Of a stretch of DNA of 64,000 nucleotides, positions 38,399 through 50,310 are shown piece after piece. The notes beneath the pieces were generated by a model. That model was not told where the DNA came from, ran no database searches, and was given only the letters and a program-made list of their open reading frames with translations. Each line of letters opens with the position of its first letter. Positions within the stretch are counted from its first letter, which is position 1. A program made the position numbers and the translations under genes. Source of the stretch: Selaginella moellendorffii (Eukaryota; Streptophyta; Lycopodiopsida; Selaginellales; Selaginellaceae); NCBI RefSeq assembly GCF_000143415.4, contig NW_003314271.1:599591-663590 (forward strand), read 5' to 3'.

Positions 38399-39249
38399 TT
38401 CCTCCTATAAAATTACTCCTATAAAATAAAGGAAGAAGTTTTCCTGTTTATATTTTATGTTTTATGCAAAAAACAGAAAAAAACAAAAATATTTTAGAAT
38501 CACAAAACTTTAAAAACTTTTACAATATTATTTTAACTTTTACATTGAAAACCTTAGATATTATTATCTTAAACTATTTCATAAAATGGTATAGTTTATC
38601 TCAGATGCTAAATAAATAACAAAATGTTAAAAGAAATAATGAACTCTTTTTCACTTTTATATATAAACTAAGGTTTTATTTTTATATTCTACTTTCATAT
38701 TTCATGCATTCAAAATGTTACTTATATAACTATGATACAGATTAAAACCAATCCAACTGCTATCAAAATCCCATTACACTAATATTAATATATAGCACCA
38801 TAACTATACAATGTAAAATAAAAAAATATAACTTTTAATATAATTTAATAGCAATATATTTGTGATATTTTTTGTCAGCCAAGCTACCGAACTATCCAAT
38901 TCACTGCTTTGTCAACAGAATGAACAGGTCTTGGCAAGCAAGGTCACCACCATAAACGTAGCGTGTTTCGTGCCCCTTGCCATAACTCAAATCCGAATAG
39001 CACCTCAAGAGAAACTCCAAACTCCAATCTTCCAGCCAGAAGAGCTTCGGCACCCTGCAGTGTGAACTTGTTGGGGATTGGTACTAGTCCTGATGTAATC
39101 ATCGTGGCTGAGCCTCTTCAAGTCTTCCCAGTCCCGGAGGAACTTCCACAAGCCTTTGTCACACTTTTAAACTTCGTTACCAACGAAAAAATGAGGACTC
39201 TATGAACAAACCGCTATGAACAAAAACAAAAGACGCAACGGACCGCCAC
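38399..39249. other. AT-rich intergenic region
   Basis: From 38400 to 38870 very AT-rich, no gene. A 50-codon open stretch on the minus strand (about 39165-39010) matches nothing I recognise. Confidence 0.5.
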
Positions 39250-42200
39250 TCAAACCCACCTCTTTGACAGCTTCCCAACGCCAGCGCCATTTTGGATCAG
39301 AATCCCCGACTGTCGAATAGAGCTCGGCTTGGAACCTGCCAACTCCAAAGACACGAAAACGATTACCAATGCAGCTAAGTACAAACATGGAAAAGCTTAC
39401 CTCGCTTCGCAAGTTCCTCCGAAGCCACCGCCGCCGCCGGAATATCCGACAATCTCCGTAATCCAGCCATTGACACTGACGCTGCGCTGGGGAGCTTCTT
39501 CTCACTTCGTGGAGGCCGAGGTATTTGAGACAATGAGCTACAAAAAAAAGAGAAAGCAGTGTTGCCAAAGATCAATACCAGCTACTGTAAGGCTCACCGT
39601 AGCTCGTTGGCATTGAGACCTGGCCTTGAGCTGTTTGTTGCTGCTCTCATGGTCTGAGATTGGTCGCTGGCCACCGAGAAAGAATCCTGGGACGCCTCTC
39701 CTTCAGACAAGTCCTCGTAGTTATTCTCCATAGCTGGCCAGTTCCCCGGTACGTTGTTCTCAAAAACTACGAAGGCGTCGCCGTCCACGGACCTGCGAGG
39801 CGTTTCCAGCAAAGTAACATCCGGTATATCTTCGGCAGCAGTTTCATCTTGACTCGGAGCACGACCAGCCTGTCAAAAGTAGATTAAGGATGGCAGTCAC
39901 TCCCAGCTTCAATTACCTCCATACTGCGCAATTCGACAGATCTCCTACTCCGGGCATCAATGGAGCGAGTGGACTGAGACACTCTTAGTTTCTGTTTTTC
40001 CAACTCCATGCTGCTACGAAGGACCCTCGAAGCTTGCAAGCGCTCTATTTCTGCATCCTTTTTGGCCAGTATCTCTTTCAAGGACACTATCTGAAAATAT
40101 CAACCGTGAACCAAACTCTATCCATCTGGTTTGCCAAGAATGTACCTGCTCCTTGTATTCTCGAATTCCGCTCGCTTCTCTATTCGAACGTGCGGCACCA
40201 AGCTCAACACTTGACACCCTCTCTGCAAACTTCAATGTACTTATTGTCTCCCCGTATGAATCATTGTCCGGGTTTATATGGACAAACATCAGAGCTTTTG
40301 CTTGACCACCTGTTCACGTCGGATATACATATAGATATCAGCAACCATGAGAACCTTACCCAGAGAATGCTGAAGGAGTTGTGTTAGCTTGCTATTTCGG
40401 TAAGGGATGTGCGTCTGCTTTTGAGCCAAAGCTGCAATAACATCCCCTAAAGCCGATAAAGACTTGTTGATATGTTGCGCCTCCTTCAATCTGTCTCCAG
40501 TCGCCTCCGACTTCTCCACTCGCTCACTTCCCGCGAGATCAACTAAGTGGAGACAGCCACGGAGAATGCAGCCCTTTGCAAGATCCGTGCCTTGCACATG
40601 CACAGTCAGTACACTGCATAGAAAGATCCACGGGAATTTCATTACAAAAACAAATAAAACCACTGACCTGTGAGATCGACTGCTGCGTTCATTAAGAGCT
40701 GTAGCTCCTACAGCACGGTTCCTCTGTCCGACAGCCATGATTTCTAGCACATCTGAGCTATTTGCAACGGGGATCATAACAGCATCAGGTACGTGCACGC
40801 CATTAAGTGACGAAGAGCTTCTTATGCCAAGTCTCTTGCTCACACCATCAGCAGCCAGGAGATCTCTCACTTGTTCATTGTAAATCTCAATCATTTGCAC
40901 CCCAACTTCGTAGGCAAAAGCGTCCCTCCTGCTTTGACATAATTGAAAAAGATCGTTTAGTGCTCGGTAGTTAACCCCCCAATCTTGTTTTGCAGTTGAA
41001 CTTGGCCCTGTCTGCATCAATAGACGTTAATACACAAATCTTAACGGAGCTCACACCTTACCATAGTATATGTTTTTCCAGAACCAGTCTGTCCATACGC
41101 AAAAATACAGACGTTGAAACCATCAAGCACCGATCGAATCAAAGGCTGCGCATCCAGAAAAACCTCGTCTGCATGCACGTGTCATTGTGACTATTGGAGC
41201 AAAATATAGAACGTACCTTGTGGAGCTTGAGGGCCATAGACCTTGTTAAAATTAAACATCTTATAAGAGTCTTTTCCCTTTGTCGAATTTGCGACCATGA
41301 TTTCCCCGTTTTGACCAACAAAATCAACGCAAGTCCCTTGATCTTTCTGACCAACAAGAAAAGGTCTAACACGGCAGTAAACACGAATATTTCCTGCAGG
41401 TAAATGGTATTAGAAGAGAACTAATGGAGCACTGTATACCCTTCAAGTCCTGTACTTCATTATACAGCTTGCGATTCTCTGCAAGAACGTCATGGTACGC
41501 TTGAGCGGCTTCTGTTAGTCCTGTTAACTCATTTTCTGAAAGGGAACTAATGTCAGAAACAAGAAAGATTTTAAAAACTCATTACCAAGTCTAATAAGCT
41601 GATCTTGCCAACATTTCTGCATTTCGAGCGTTCCTGTTCTGATAAGTCCAGAGGTATGCTTCAGATTCTGAAAACAGACGTAATCGGAAGATACAATCAC
41701 CAGCTATTAATTTGACGTACCTGAAGTGCATTGGACTGAAAAGAGATTATTTGTTTGTACCGCTCTTCGCGATTCTTGAACTCATTTCGTTCAAGAGAAA
41801 CACTGGCTTCAAAACTCCGCATCTGACTGAAAGAATCTTCAAGTTTCGCATCCATTTCCGAAAGCTTTCGCTTATATTCCTCCATTAACTTCTCATTTTC
41901 AATCTCCATTTCGTACTTCTTCCTCTGATCAGCTTTCATGACTTGAAGTTCATTTGTAAGAATCTCGATTGTGGTCTGCTTTTGATCTCTGTCCAGTACC
42001 AGCTTCTCGGTGTCACCTTCGTGTATCCGTTTCTCTTCCTCAAGTCTTTTGTTCTCCATCTGCGGAGCAAATCTGAGACGGTACGTAAAAGCTATACATA
42101 ATTACCTTGGTTTGTTGCAATTGTTGAGTAACAAGCTGTCACAAGAAACAACTCAGTAGGCTTGCACAGCAGTAAGCATATACAAACCTTTATTTCCTCG

Positions 42201-43826
42201 CCTGAACCTGCAGCTAATGCCTCCAGCACCTTAGCCCTCGATGACAGCTTACATTCTCGCGCCATCAGATCTTTGTGCAAAGATTTTAGCTACAAAAAAT
42301 GATGGTTACTTAAACACTAAGAAAACAGCGGCTGTCTTACCTTCTTTACTTGCTCTCCCTGTAAACGAAGCCGCCGTTCAAATTCATCCGTCACCTTTTT
42401 TATCATATACTCGACGAGCTGAATGAACGAAGATTATCATCATGAAACGGACGTCAGCAGCTCTTTTAAACACTTACGACTGGGACTTCATCAGGTTGCT
42501 TGTCACTAATAATAGACTTAACCAGGCTCGGAAGTGACTGCACGGGTTGGCCCTGAATCGTAAAGTTTGTCAGGAACGAGGGAAACAAAATGGAAGCGCA
42601 TGAACCTTCAAATTAGGATTAGTATCCAGGTCCGATGCCTGAATGTCTTGCACTCTCTTCACTTGAAGAACTTCTCGGAACCTTTGGCCAATCTGTTGTA
42701 AACGAGCGGCAGTAGAATCTGTAAACAACGAATATATTAAATTCCAATAACCCAGAACGTTACTCACCTGGCGAAGCAAAGGCTGACATCAGATTTTCGG
42801 AGTCCAAGCCAGTATCATATCCTTGGTAGAAACCATTGAGTGAGGGAGATCTATCTCGGTAACCAATAGGGGAGCCTGCCTCGTATGCTACAGAAATATC
42901 AGTAGCCTCCGGTACATCTGCGCCAGGAATTGCCCAACGTTTCCTCGTATGGCTGCTTTTCGGTGTTATTGCAGGCTCGTACATGTCTTCCAGCCCCTTC
43001 ACCGGACTCTTTGTACCAGAAAGCTTGTGAACACCATACTTCCAAGGACTGAATCCCTTGCCCTCTCTCTGGTCGTGATATGCCTTGAGCGCCAGAATGC
43101 AGTCCACCACTTTCGACAACGTCCCAGACGATAAACTACCCTGAAAGAATCCCCGATAGCACGTGACTAACAGGCATGATTAAACAAACACACAAACAAA
43201 GAACGCACGATCACAAACCTCAGCTAAGTCGGATGCTTCAAAACTTGGTAGCCGGAGATCTTCCACAGCAACCAGAAAGTTTCTCACGTTTTCAAAATAC
43301 TGATACGCTGACAGGGCAGCATCGGGTGGGCTGGATGGAGGAGGACTCTCCACAATCTGGCACGCGAAGCGTGTGTTAGCTAAACAACGTATAAGATCCA
43401 CGCACGACATAAAATCACCTTTGGAATAATGCCCGGATGTATCTTATTGAGAAGGTTGCAAAGCACCATTCCATTCCTCAAGGAAAACTTGAGCTCTTCT
43501 TCGCTAGGCTCATTGGAAATGCCCAGGCCCCCAAGCATCTCGTGTAGCCATCGCGCGGCCAAGAATCGCCTATGCGCTGCGGTAAACAAGAAAGAAAGAA
43601 TCATGCATGAGAAGTCTATAGCACCAAACGAGAAGACTCCATTCTAACCTGCTTCCTCCGCTCTGCGCGATGCCATATGGATGTCGCTCAATCCCTCTTC
43701 CATCGGATCCTCCACGAAGAAATCTCGCGACTGCTGTCTGGAAATCTCCCTTTCCGAAACCACATTTCCACTGCGAGGGGAAGCTCCGCCAAACAATCGC
43801 CTCTCCGGTGCCATGGCTGGAAACAT
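39250..43826 (-). CDS. KIN14: Kinesin-14 with N-terminal calponin-homology domain (KIN-14/KCH)
   Basis: Minus-end-directed microtubule motor that can also bind actin through the CH domain. I find 21 exons (first 43826-43649, then 43576-43419, 43356-43219, 43140-42768 and so on, last 39335-39250); summed length is a multiple of three and gives 1158 aa. Order: basic N terminus, CH domain ([20 protein letters not shown] ... [15 protein letters not shown]), coiled coil (exons at 42.7-41.4 kb), neck [12 protein letters not shown], motor with P-loop [14 protein letters not shown], switch I NERSSRSH and switch [13 protein letters not shown], then a Ser-rich tail ending KLSKRWV. The internal motor after a CH domain is the plant KIN-14 pattern. 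A second Met at 43814 (MAPERRLF) has the better Kozak context and may be the true start. Confidence 0.95.
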
Positions 43827-44320
43827 CCGAGCTGATCACAGCATGCCCCGGTGTGTCCTTCGCCAAATCACGGCATACCTTGCAGCAGCTGGAATCCGTG
43901 GAAAAGCCGCCGGCCAATTCAACAGCGCTCCAGCGGATCCCTGTCCCGCGGATTCAAACCCTAGGAGACCGGCCGCTACGATCACACCACAATTGCCGCT
44001 CGACTCGTCGCCTGCTGAGAATGCACCTCCTTCCCCCTCGATCGACAGGCGCTAGGGCTTTTCCCCGCGCAACGGCAAACTTCTCCTCCCATGAAGAACA
44101 CAAACCATCATCGACAGTCCCTCTTCTTCGTTCTCGAGACAGGCTCGGTCCCGGACCAAGAGCGTACGGAGCCGCTTTCTAGGTCTGGTAGATTTACTAG
44201 AACGTACGGCTCGTCTGCCGAACCTGGTAAGCGCCGCCCGTTGGCCGCTTTTAAATTTATGCCGCTATTTCGTCACGGGAATATTCCTCGAGATGCTCGT
44301 GAATTAAAAATCTCTTCCTC
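43827..44320. promoter_or_regulatory. KIN-14 5' region and 3' flank of RPAC1
   Basis: A telo-box (AAACCCTAG) lies near 43957-43965. No gene seen. Confidence 0.45.
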
Positions 44321-45914
44321 TCACGAGAGTTCATTATAGATTCTCTGGCACTTCGCTGAGAGGATCTTCACCGCTTCTGTGAAGAGCACCTCGGGTGGAA
44401 GAGCTCCAGTCGATTCAACAGTGACTGGAGGAGCAGCAAAAACTTTGGCATCAGATCAAGCAGAAAAAAACGATCGCGTGACCAAAAACTTACAGATGAA
44501 ATGATCTTTCACACGCCTGAGCTGAACTCGCTTCTCCCAATCGTCTCCTCGTATACACTCCCTACACAGCGTGCAGCTCCTCGGTGCCGCTACTCTGGCT
44601 CGTTTTCCTGGCAAAGAAGAACATCAGCTAGAGACTAGAGACGAGCTTATAAAACAACACAATACCTCCCATGATGTCCTCTATGTCAAACACTTTCATG
44701 GGACATTTCTGGACCAGCTCTTCCGCAAGTTCGTCTTCGATCTCTTCTAGCAAGACAACCTGTTAAAACACTTGTTAGAAAATTATGGTCGTGATCATGT
44801 ACGCAAGTAGCTGTATACCTCCGGAAGCATCCTGTACGCGGCTGTAGCAACGGGCGACCACTTCGCGTGCGTTTTTCCGATTCCTTTGACGGCGTGAGCT
44901 TCCAATTCAATAGCCTACGAAAGCATTGTCATCCAAAAATGAGAATAAAAAACACGCACGAAGCAAGAATACTTTACCTGACCTGGTCTAAGCTTTGCCA
45001 ATAAAATGTCCTTGTACCTTGGAGCGATATCGTTTTGAATCGTATCCTGCCGGCAGCTAAACGATGTGTAAGTTTTGTTTGAGTCGTCAGTCATAGAATA
45101 TAAGCTTCCTCCAGGAAGCCATTTGAGCTGGTCAGACTTTACTGCAACCGGAAATTAATCAATCACAGCGAGAGGAGATACGAAAGTAAAAAAAACCTGA
45201 AGCATTGATCATGCGATCTCCCTGTCGCGTGCACTTCACTTCTAAGGAGAAAACAATAGTATTCTTCTCGGTCGCTACATCTTCGTCTGGAAAAATACTT
45301 TGCGTTGCCAAGAAGAAAAGGGAAGAAAAAAGAAGAAAAAAGAAGAAAAAAGAAGAAAAAACGTACTAGTTTTCTCGTTGAAAAGTCTTGGATCGGCCTT
45401 GATTGGAACCAAACCCAGGCGATGAGCGAAGACCTCGTCTTGAATCACCGACGTGTTATCTTTGATGAGAACTTTCTCAATAGCCATGGTTGGAACCTAC
45501 AAAAGAAGGAGAAAAAAAAAAATAGTTCCACAGACTGTGCTCGAGAAAATATTAGAAGAGAGTATTTCTCTTACCTCCGCGATCAAAATCCTCCGAAAGG
45601 CATTCGCAAGCGCGGCATCGATGCCAATCATATCAAACTCGAGATCGTCCTCCGTCAGAGACTTGATCTCCACATGGAAGTTCCGCCGGAAATCGCCGAG
45701 CCGGAGGCTGTTGTCATAGTTGATCGAAGAATACGCCCCAGAGTACTGGACAGTCTCTGTCTATCGGTGGATCGATCGATCAATGCAAGAAAAATGGCTA
45801 AGAAAATCTGCCTAGAGAGAAGCAGCGACTTACATACGAAGGCGCATCCGACGCACAGATGACGCGAGTGCGCTGGAGCTCCAAATGCGCGGGCAGCCCT
45901 CCGCCTTCCCCCAT
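44321..45914 (-). CDS. RPAC1: RNA polymerase I and III subunit RPAC1 (AC40)
   Basis: Alpha-like subunit shared by RNA polymerases I and III, needed for assembly with AC19. Nine exons in phase: 45914-45834, 45754-45575, 45496-45367, 45286-45197, 45141-44978, 44914-44819, 44759-44666, 44607-44494, 44424-44321; 350 aa. Signatures: [16 protein letters not shown] at the N terminus, [55 protein letters not shown], the Cys pair CTLCREC, and [17 protein letters not shown] at the end. Its start codon is only about 60 bp from the decayed divergent VTE5 copy. A broken second copy of its first exons lies at 47.6-48.2 kb. Confidence 0.95.
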
Positions 45915-45973
45915 TTGTGGGGTTTAGGGTTCTTCACAATGCCACTCTGTTTTCTAGGGTTCTTGGAAGGAGA
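45915..45973. promoter_or_regulatory. Very short divergent promoter with telo-box (copy A)
   Basis: Only about 60 bp separate the RPAC1 start (minus) from the Met of the VTE5 relic (plus). It contains ggggtttagggttcttc, a telo-box, which recurs between the same two genes in copy B (near 48235-48250). Confidence 0.6.
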
Positions 45974-47000
45974 AATGCTAGCGACATCAGTGCTTCCGGC
46001 ATCCGCAGATCTTGCAGGATGCTCCATGCGAACAAGTCGGCATGGCAAGGGACGATTTGCGAGCAGCAGGAAGAAGAGATTGCGCGCTGCTTGATGCGCT
46101 GCCATGAGAGCTATCCAAGAATTTCGGGGTGATGGCTGGAGCGGTCCAAGGCTTCGAGCTACTCACTAGATTCAATATCCTAGACCAGGTAAAGAACAAG
46201 ACGTCGTTCTCTTCTCGTCTTTCTTTCATCTATTTGTTTGTTTCCTCCTCCTCTGTTCTAATTGTCTCTTTCTTTCAGCACAGAAGCTTTCTCGCAAGCT
46301 CGTACTCTTCATGCTTTCGTGGCCCCTCTTCATGTATTGTTGAAGAGATTTTCCTTCTTTCTCTACTCGCTCACTAAAACACATCAACGTTTTTTTGTTC
46401 TTCAGTCTCAACCGAGTCTAAACCGATTTTCCATGTTTGTTTTGTCCCTAAACAGCTCTTCGTCGGCGTCCCGCTACATCGCTAGTTCTACTGGCCAACT
46501 TCTAATCCTCGGCCTTGGTTTTAGAACAAACGAAGGGGTGAGTGGAGATGGCGATGCCAAGTGATCATTCAAGCAACACCAGAAGTTTTTATATTCTTTT
46601 GCTCGTCGTTTCCTTGTGCTTCTTTTCTAGAGATCTTTTACGAGCTCCTTGGTACTGCTCTTCATAAGCACAGTGTGCTTCTGGCCTGAGTCCCCCATTG
46701 GAACGATATAGCTCTGTCTGTGATGTGTTTTGGTGACGGTAAGTAAATCCATTCCAAAAGCTTATGGTTTTTTCTTTTCTTTTCTCTCTGGAGCCTGATT
46801 CTCGCGCTGACGTCATAGTCAGGCTTCCGAAAAACCGACAGCAATCTTCGTCTGTGGAACAAAAGACAAAAGCCTTTTTCTTTCGTAACACTTCTAGCGT
46901 TCCGGGTCGATCTATTATGCTTTGGATCCGCTAGATACTCTAGCTCAGTATCTAGCTCGTATCACTCATCTCGCTAGCAAACATGCATTTCATGATGACA
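45974..47000 (+). pseudogene. Decayed VTE5-type phytol kinase gene (copy A)
   Basis: Aligns exon by exon with the intact gene at 48294-49563: exon 1 remnant (stop near 46092, then GFELLTRFN in another frame near 46150), exon 2 (KLSRKL, but the next codons are damaged), exon 3 (ctcttcgtcggcgtcccgct near 46457), exon 4 (near 46632) with stops, exon 5 largely gone, and exon 6 truncated (near 46910). No continuous product is possible. Confidence 0.85.
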
Positions 47001-47224
47001 AAAGCATGATTGAGCAGATATAGCTCCAGAGAAACAAGCTTTTCCAAAGACAAATTCTCCATTTCACCTCTCCACTACTCTCGAACACATAGCTGGTCTT
47101 AGGATTCGAGGTACAATTCTTGATATTTGTCATGTCGACTTTCTTAATTGTTACTGTAAATATTCCCTCTAATTGACCCTTTGAGGATTATCCCATTTTC
47201 CCACTTGGTTCTAGCTGTAGGCGA

Positions 47225-47490
47225 GGAATCTGATCTTCATTTTCACAGGGTACCGGCGACGAAGTTCACGGCAAGCAGCAGTGGGAAAGAAAGTACCAGC
47301 CACTGTGGCTCAAAGGAGGGGGTAACTTGGAGCTCTATCCAGAGTATATCAAACACTTGCGCAAGTTTATCATGTCGCTTGAGAAAACCAGTGGAAGGAA
47401 CCGAAAGTCGGAATCCGAAATCGAAGTATCCAAAAGAACTCTTCTCATACCTTGTCGATATCAAACCAGTATGTTCTCTCGACGGGATAC
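47225..47490 (+). pseudogene. Last-exon fragment of an ABHD17-type hydrolase
   Basis: Readable in shifting frames: [24 protein letters not shown], which match the C terminus of alpha/beta-hydrolase 17-type proteins. No catalytic part. Same family as the larger broken copy at 53.0-53.8 kb. Confidence 0.65.
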
Positions 47491-47584
47491 ATAACACGCA
47501 AGGATTTTTACCGCTTCTGTGAAGAGTGGAAGAGCTCCAGTTGAATCAACAGTGACTAGAGCAGCAAAACTTTTCGCATCAGAT

Positions 47585-48215
47585 CGAGCCAGAAAAGAAA
47601 AACAAAACGCCAAAGACATACAGACCATAGATCTTAGACCTTACAGACCTTCGAATGTAAACTTCCTCCAAGGAGCCATTTGAGCTGGTCAGATTTTCCT
47701 GGAATCGAAAAATTAGTCCCAGCGAGAGAGGATACGGAAGTAAAATAACCTGCATGCGATCTCCCTGTCGCTTGCATTTCACTTCGAAGGAGAAAACAAT
47801 AGTATTCTTCTCAGTCGCTACCGGAAAAGTCCTCTTTGGCCTTGTCGGGAACCAAACCGAGTCCATGAGCGCAGAGCTCGTCTTGAATCACCGACGTGTT
47901 CTCTTTGCAACTAAGAAGAAAAAAATAAGTCCTTCAGACGCTGCTCCACACAGAAAAAAAGAAAGAAAGAAAGAGAGAAAGTAGCGACCTTCCGCGATCA
48001 AAATCCTCCGAAAAGCATTCGCAAGTGCGGCATCGATTCCAATCATATAGATCGCCCTCCGTCAGATATTTGATCTCCACACGGAAGTTCCGCCGGAAAT
48101 CGCCGAGCCGGAGGCTGTTGTCATAGGTAACCGAAGAAGTACTGGACTCTCTCTGTCTATCGGTGGATCGATCGATCAATGCAAGAAAAATCGCTAAGAA
48201 AATCTAACCAAGCTC
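47585..48215 (-). pseudogene. Decayed RPAC1 5' half (copy B)
   Basis: Minus-strand remnants of RPAC1 exons 5 (near 47680), 4 ([15 protein letters not shown] near 47800), 3 (near 47870-47900) and 2 ([14 protein letters not shown] near 48110). Exon 1 is missing or unreadable, frames are broken, and downstream exons 6-9 are absent. It is head-to-head with the intact VTE5 gene. Confidence 0.85.
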
Positions 48216-48293
48216 CAAATTTCCCCAATTTTGTGGGGTTTAGGGTTCTTCCCGGTTCTGAAAGAGATCCATGGCGCGGTAAGGCGAGCAGAA

Positions 48294-49563
48294 ATGCCGG
48301 CGTCGCTTCTTCCCACATCGGCCGATTCCCAGTTTCAAATGCAGGCGTGCAATCGATCCGGCGCGCTATGCATGCTCCATGCGAACAAATCGGCATGGAG
48401 AGTTTCTTTCCGCAAAGAATGGGGCAGGGGACGATCTACGAGCAGCACGAAGAAGAGATTGCGCGTTGCTCGGTGCGCCGCCATGAGCGCTATCCAAGAA
48501 TTCCAGCAGGATTTCGGGGTGGTGGGAGCGGTGGTGGCTGGAGCTTATCTCTGGATCCAAGGCTTCGAGCTACTCACTAGATTCAATGTCCTAGACCAGG
48601 TAAAGAACAAGACGTCGTTCTTCCTTTCTTTCATCTATTTGTTTGCTTCCTCCTCCTCTGTTCTAATTGCCTCTTTCTTTCAGCGCAGAAGCTTTCTCGC
48701 AAGCTCGTCCATATGACAACGGGTCCACTCTTCATGCTTTCGTGGCCCCTCTTCAGGTATCAACGAAAGAAAATCCTTTTCTTTCTCGAGAGCGCATCAA
48801 TGTTTTTCGGTTCTTGAGTCTCAAACCGGTTTGTTTACAGCTCTTCGTCGGCGTCCCGCTACATTTGTTCGCTAGTTCCACTGGCCAACGCTGTGCGTCT
48901 TCTAATCCTCGGCCTCGGTTTGAGAACAAACGAAGGGGTGGTGAAGTCGATGAGTAGAGATGGCGATGCCAAGTGAGTGGAGTATCATTTAAACAACACC
49001 AGAAGTTTTTATTCTCTTGCTCATCGTTACTTGTTCTGCTTTTATAGAGAGCTTTTACGAGGTCCTTTATACTATGTAGCGGTGCTCTTCATAAGCACAG
49101 TGTGCTTCTGGCGTGACTCTCCCGTTGGAATGATAGCTCTGTCTGTGATGTGTGGCGGTGACGGTAAGTAAATCCATCCAAAAGCTTTCTTTGCCTGATT
49201 CTCGCGCTACAGGGATTGCTGACATAATAGGCAGGAAGTTCGGGCGTGAAAAGCTTCCATACAATGAGAAAAAAAGCTGGGCCGGAAGCACAGCAATGTT
49301 CGTCTGTGGAACAGCGCTCTCTTTCGCGTGAGTGTTTTTCGAAACAAAAGCTTGGCCTTGAGTGACTCTTCCATCGTTTCAGGTCGATCTATTACTTCAC
49401 GTATCTGGGCTTTTATGCCTTGGATCCGCTCGATACTCTAGCTCGTGTCACATTCATCTCGCTAGCAGCAACACTTGTGGAATCGCTGCCAATCACGTCG
49501 TCTTTGGATGACAATCTCATGGTCCCAACGACGGCCATGCTGCTCGGCTCGATCTTATTCTGA
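48294..49563 (+). CDS. VTE5: Phytol kinase, VTE5/FOLK type
   Basis: Plastid membrane kinase that phosphorylates phytol (or farnesol) so that it can be reused for tocopherol synthesis. Exons 48294-48599, 48689-48756, 48841-48972, 49048-49163, 49213-49327, 49383-49563 in phase; 305 aa. The first 65 residues are Ser/Arg-rich, as a plastid transit peptide. Family signatures: QKLSRKLVHMTTGPLFML, RGPLYYVAVLFISTVCFWR, MCGGDGIADIIGRKFG, KSWAGSTAMFVCG and LVESLPITSSLDDN, with several membrane helices. Start at 48294 is chosen as the first in-frame Met. The duplicate at 45974 is broken, and smaller exon fragments are at 49.63 and 52.64 kb. Confidence 0.92.
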
Positions 49564-50310
49564 AGTAAGAGGTTCGTGACTCCACTTTCTCACATTTTAT
49601 TTTAAGCAACGGTTAAAGCGAAACAAGCTTTGATGCTAAGCTGCCATGCAACTGGGCCGGCAGGACAGCAGTGTTTGTCTGCAGAACAGCTCTCCCTTTT
49701 GCGTTAAGTGTCTAAGCATCAATACTTCAGGGATCCACTCTTGCTCGTCTCGGCTGGCCGTCAAGTCCACTGTCGGACCACTACGAAAGTGAAAACAAGG
49801 AAATGATAGTTGCGACCGTGCACGTCATGGCGCCCATGGCCAATCCAAGACCAATGAACACCAGAAAGTTATTAGCCATCTTCATGTCGTGCCTGTTTCT
49901 TCAACCTACAAACCTTCCGCTGAAAGAAATGCCAAGGACGCTGTTAATAGGGCCACAGTCTTTGATGAAACCTTAATGAAATACATTCATGAAAAGCCTT
50001 GATTCACGGAGGTCAATTGCGTACGACCGGGTTTGCTTTTGTGATCTTGACTTGGTCCCAACTAGTCACGCTGGTCGTTTCCATCTCTTGACGAAATAAA
50101 AAGACCCTTCGAAAACATATCAAATGGACTTGCTGAAAATGCGACAAAACGGAAATCAAAATGATAAGCTGATTTCTTCCGGTGGCGCAAAATCTATGAG
50201 AATCACAAACATAAAAGGAAAATACACTCTCTTATCCACACATGATGTGCAGTCTGCCATCACTTATTTAGACAATTGTCTTAGCATGAGACCATGGGTT
50301 AATGGATGAT
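49564..50310. repeat. Scrambled fragments of VTE5 and ABHD17-type genes
   Basis: 49650-49715 resembles VTE5 exon 5 (tgggccggcaggacagca). Near 49745-49775 a short piece (ggctggccgtcaagtccact) resembles the ABHD17-type gene. The rest is unassigned. Confidence 0.45.

Noticed and set aside
39010..39165. 50-codon minus-strand open stretch downstream of KIN-14
   Set aside because: No Met, no family match, AT-rich flank; could be chance.
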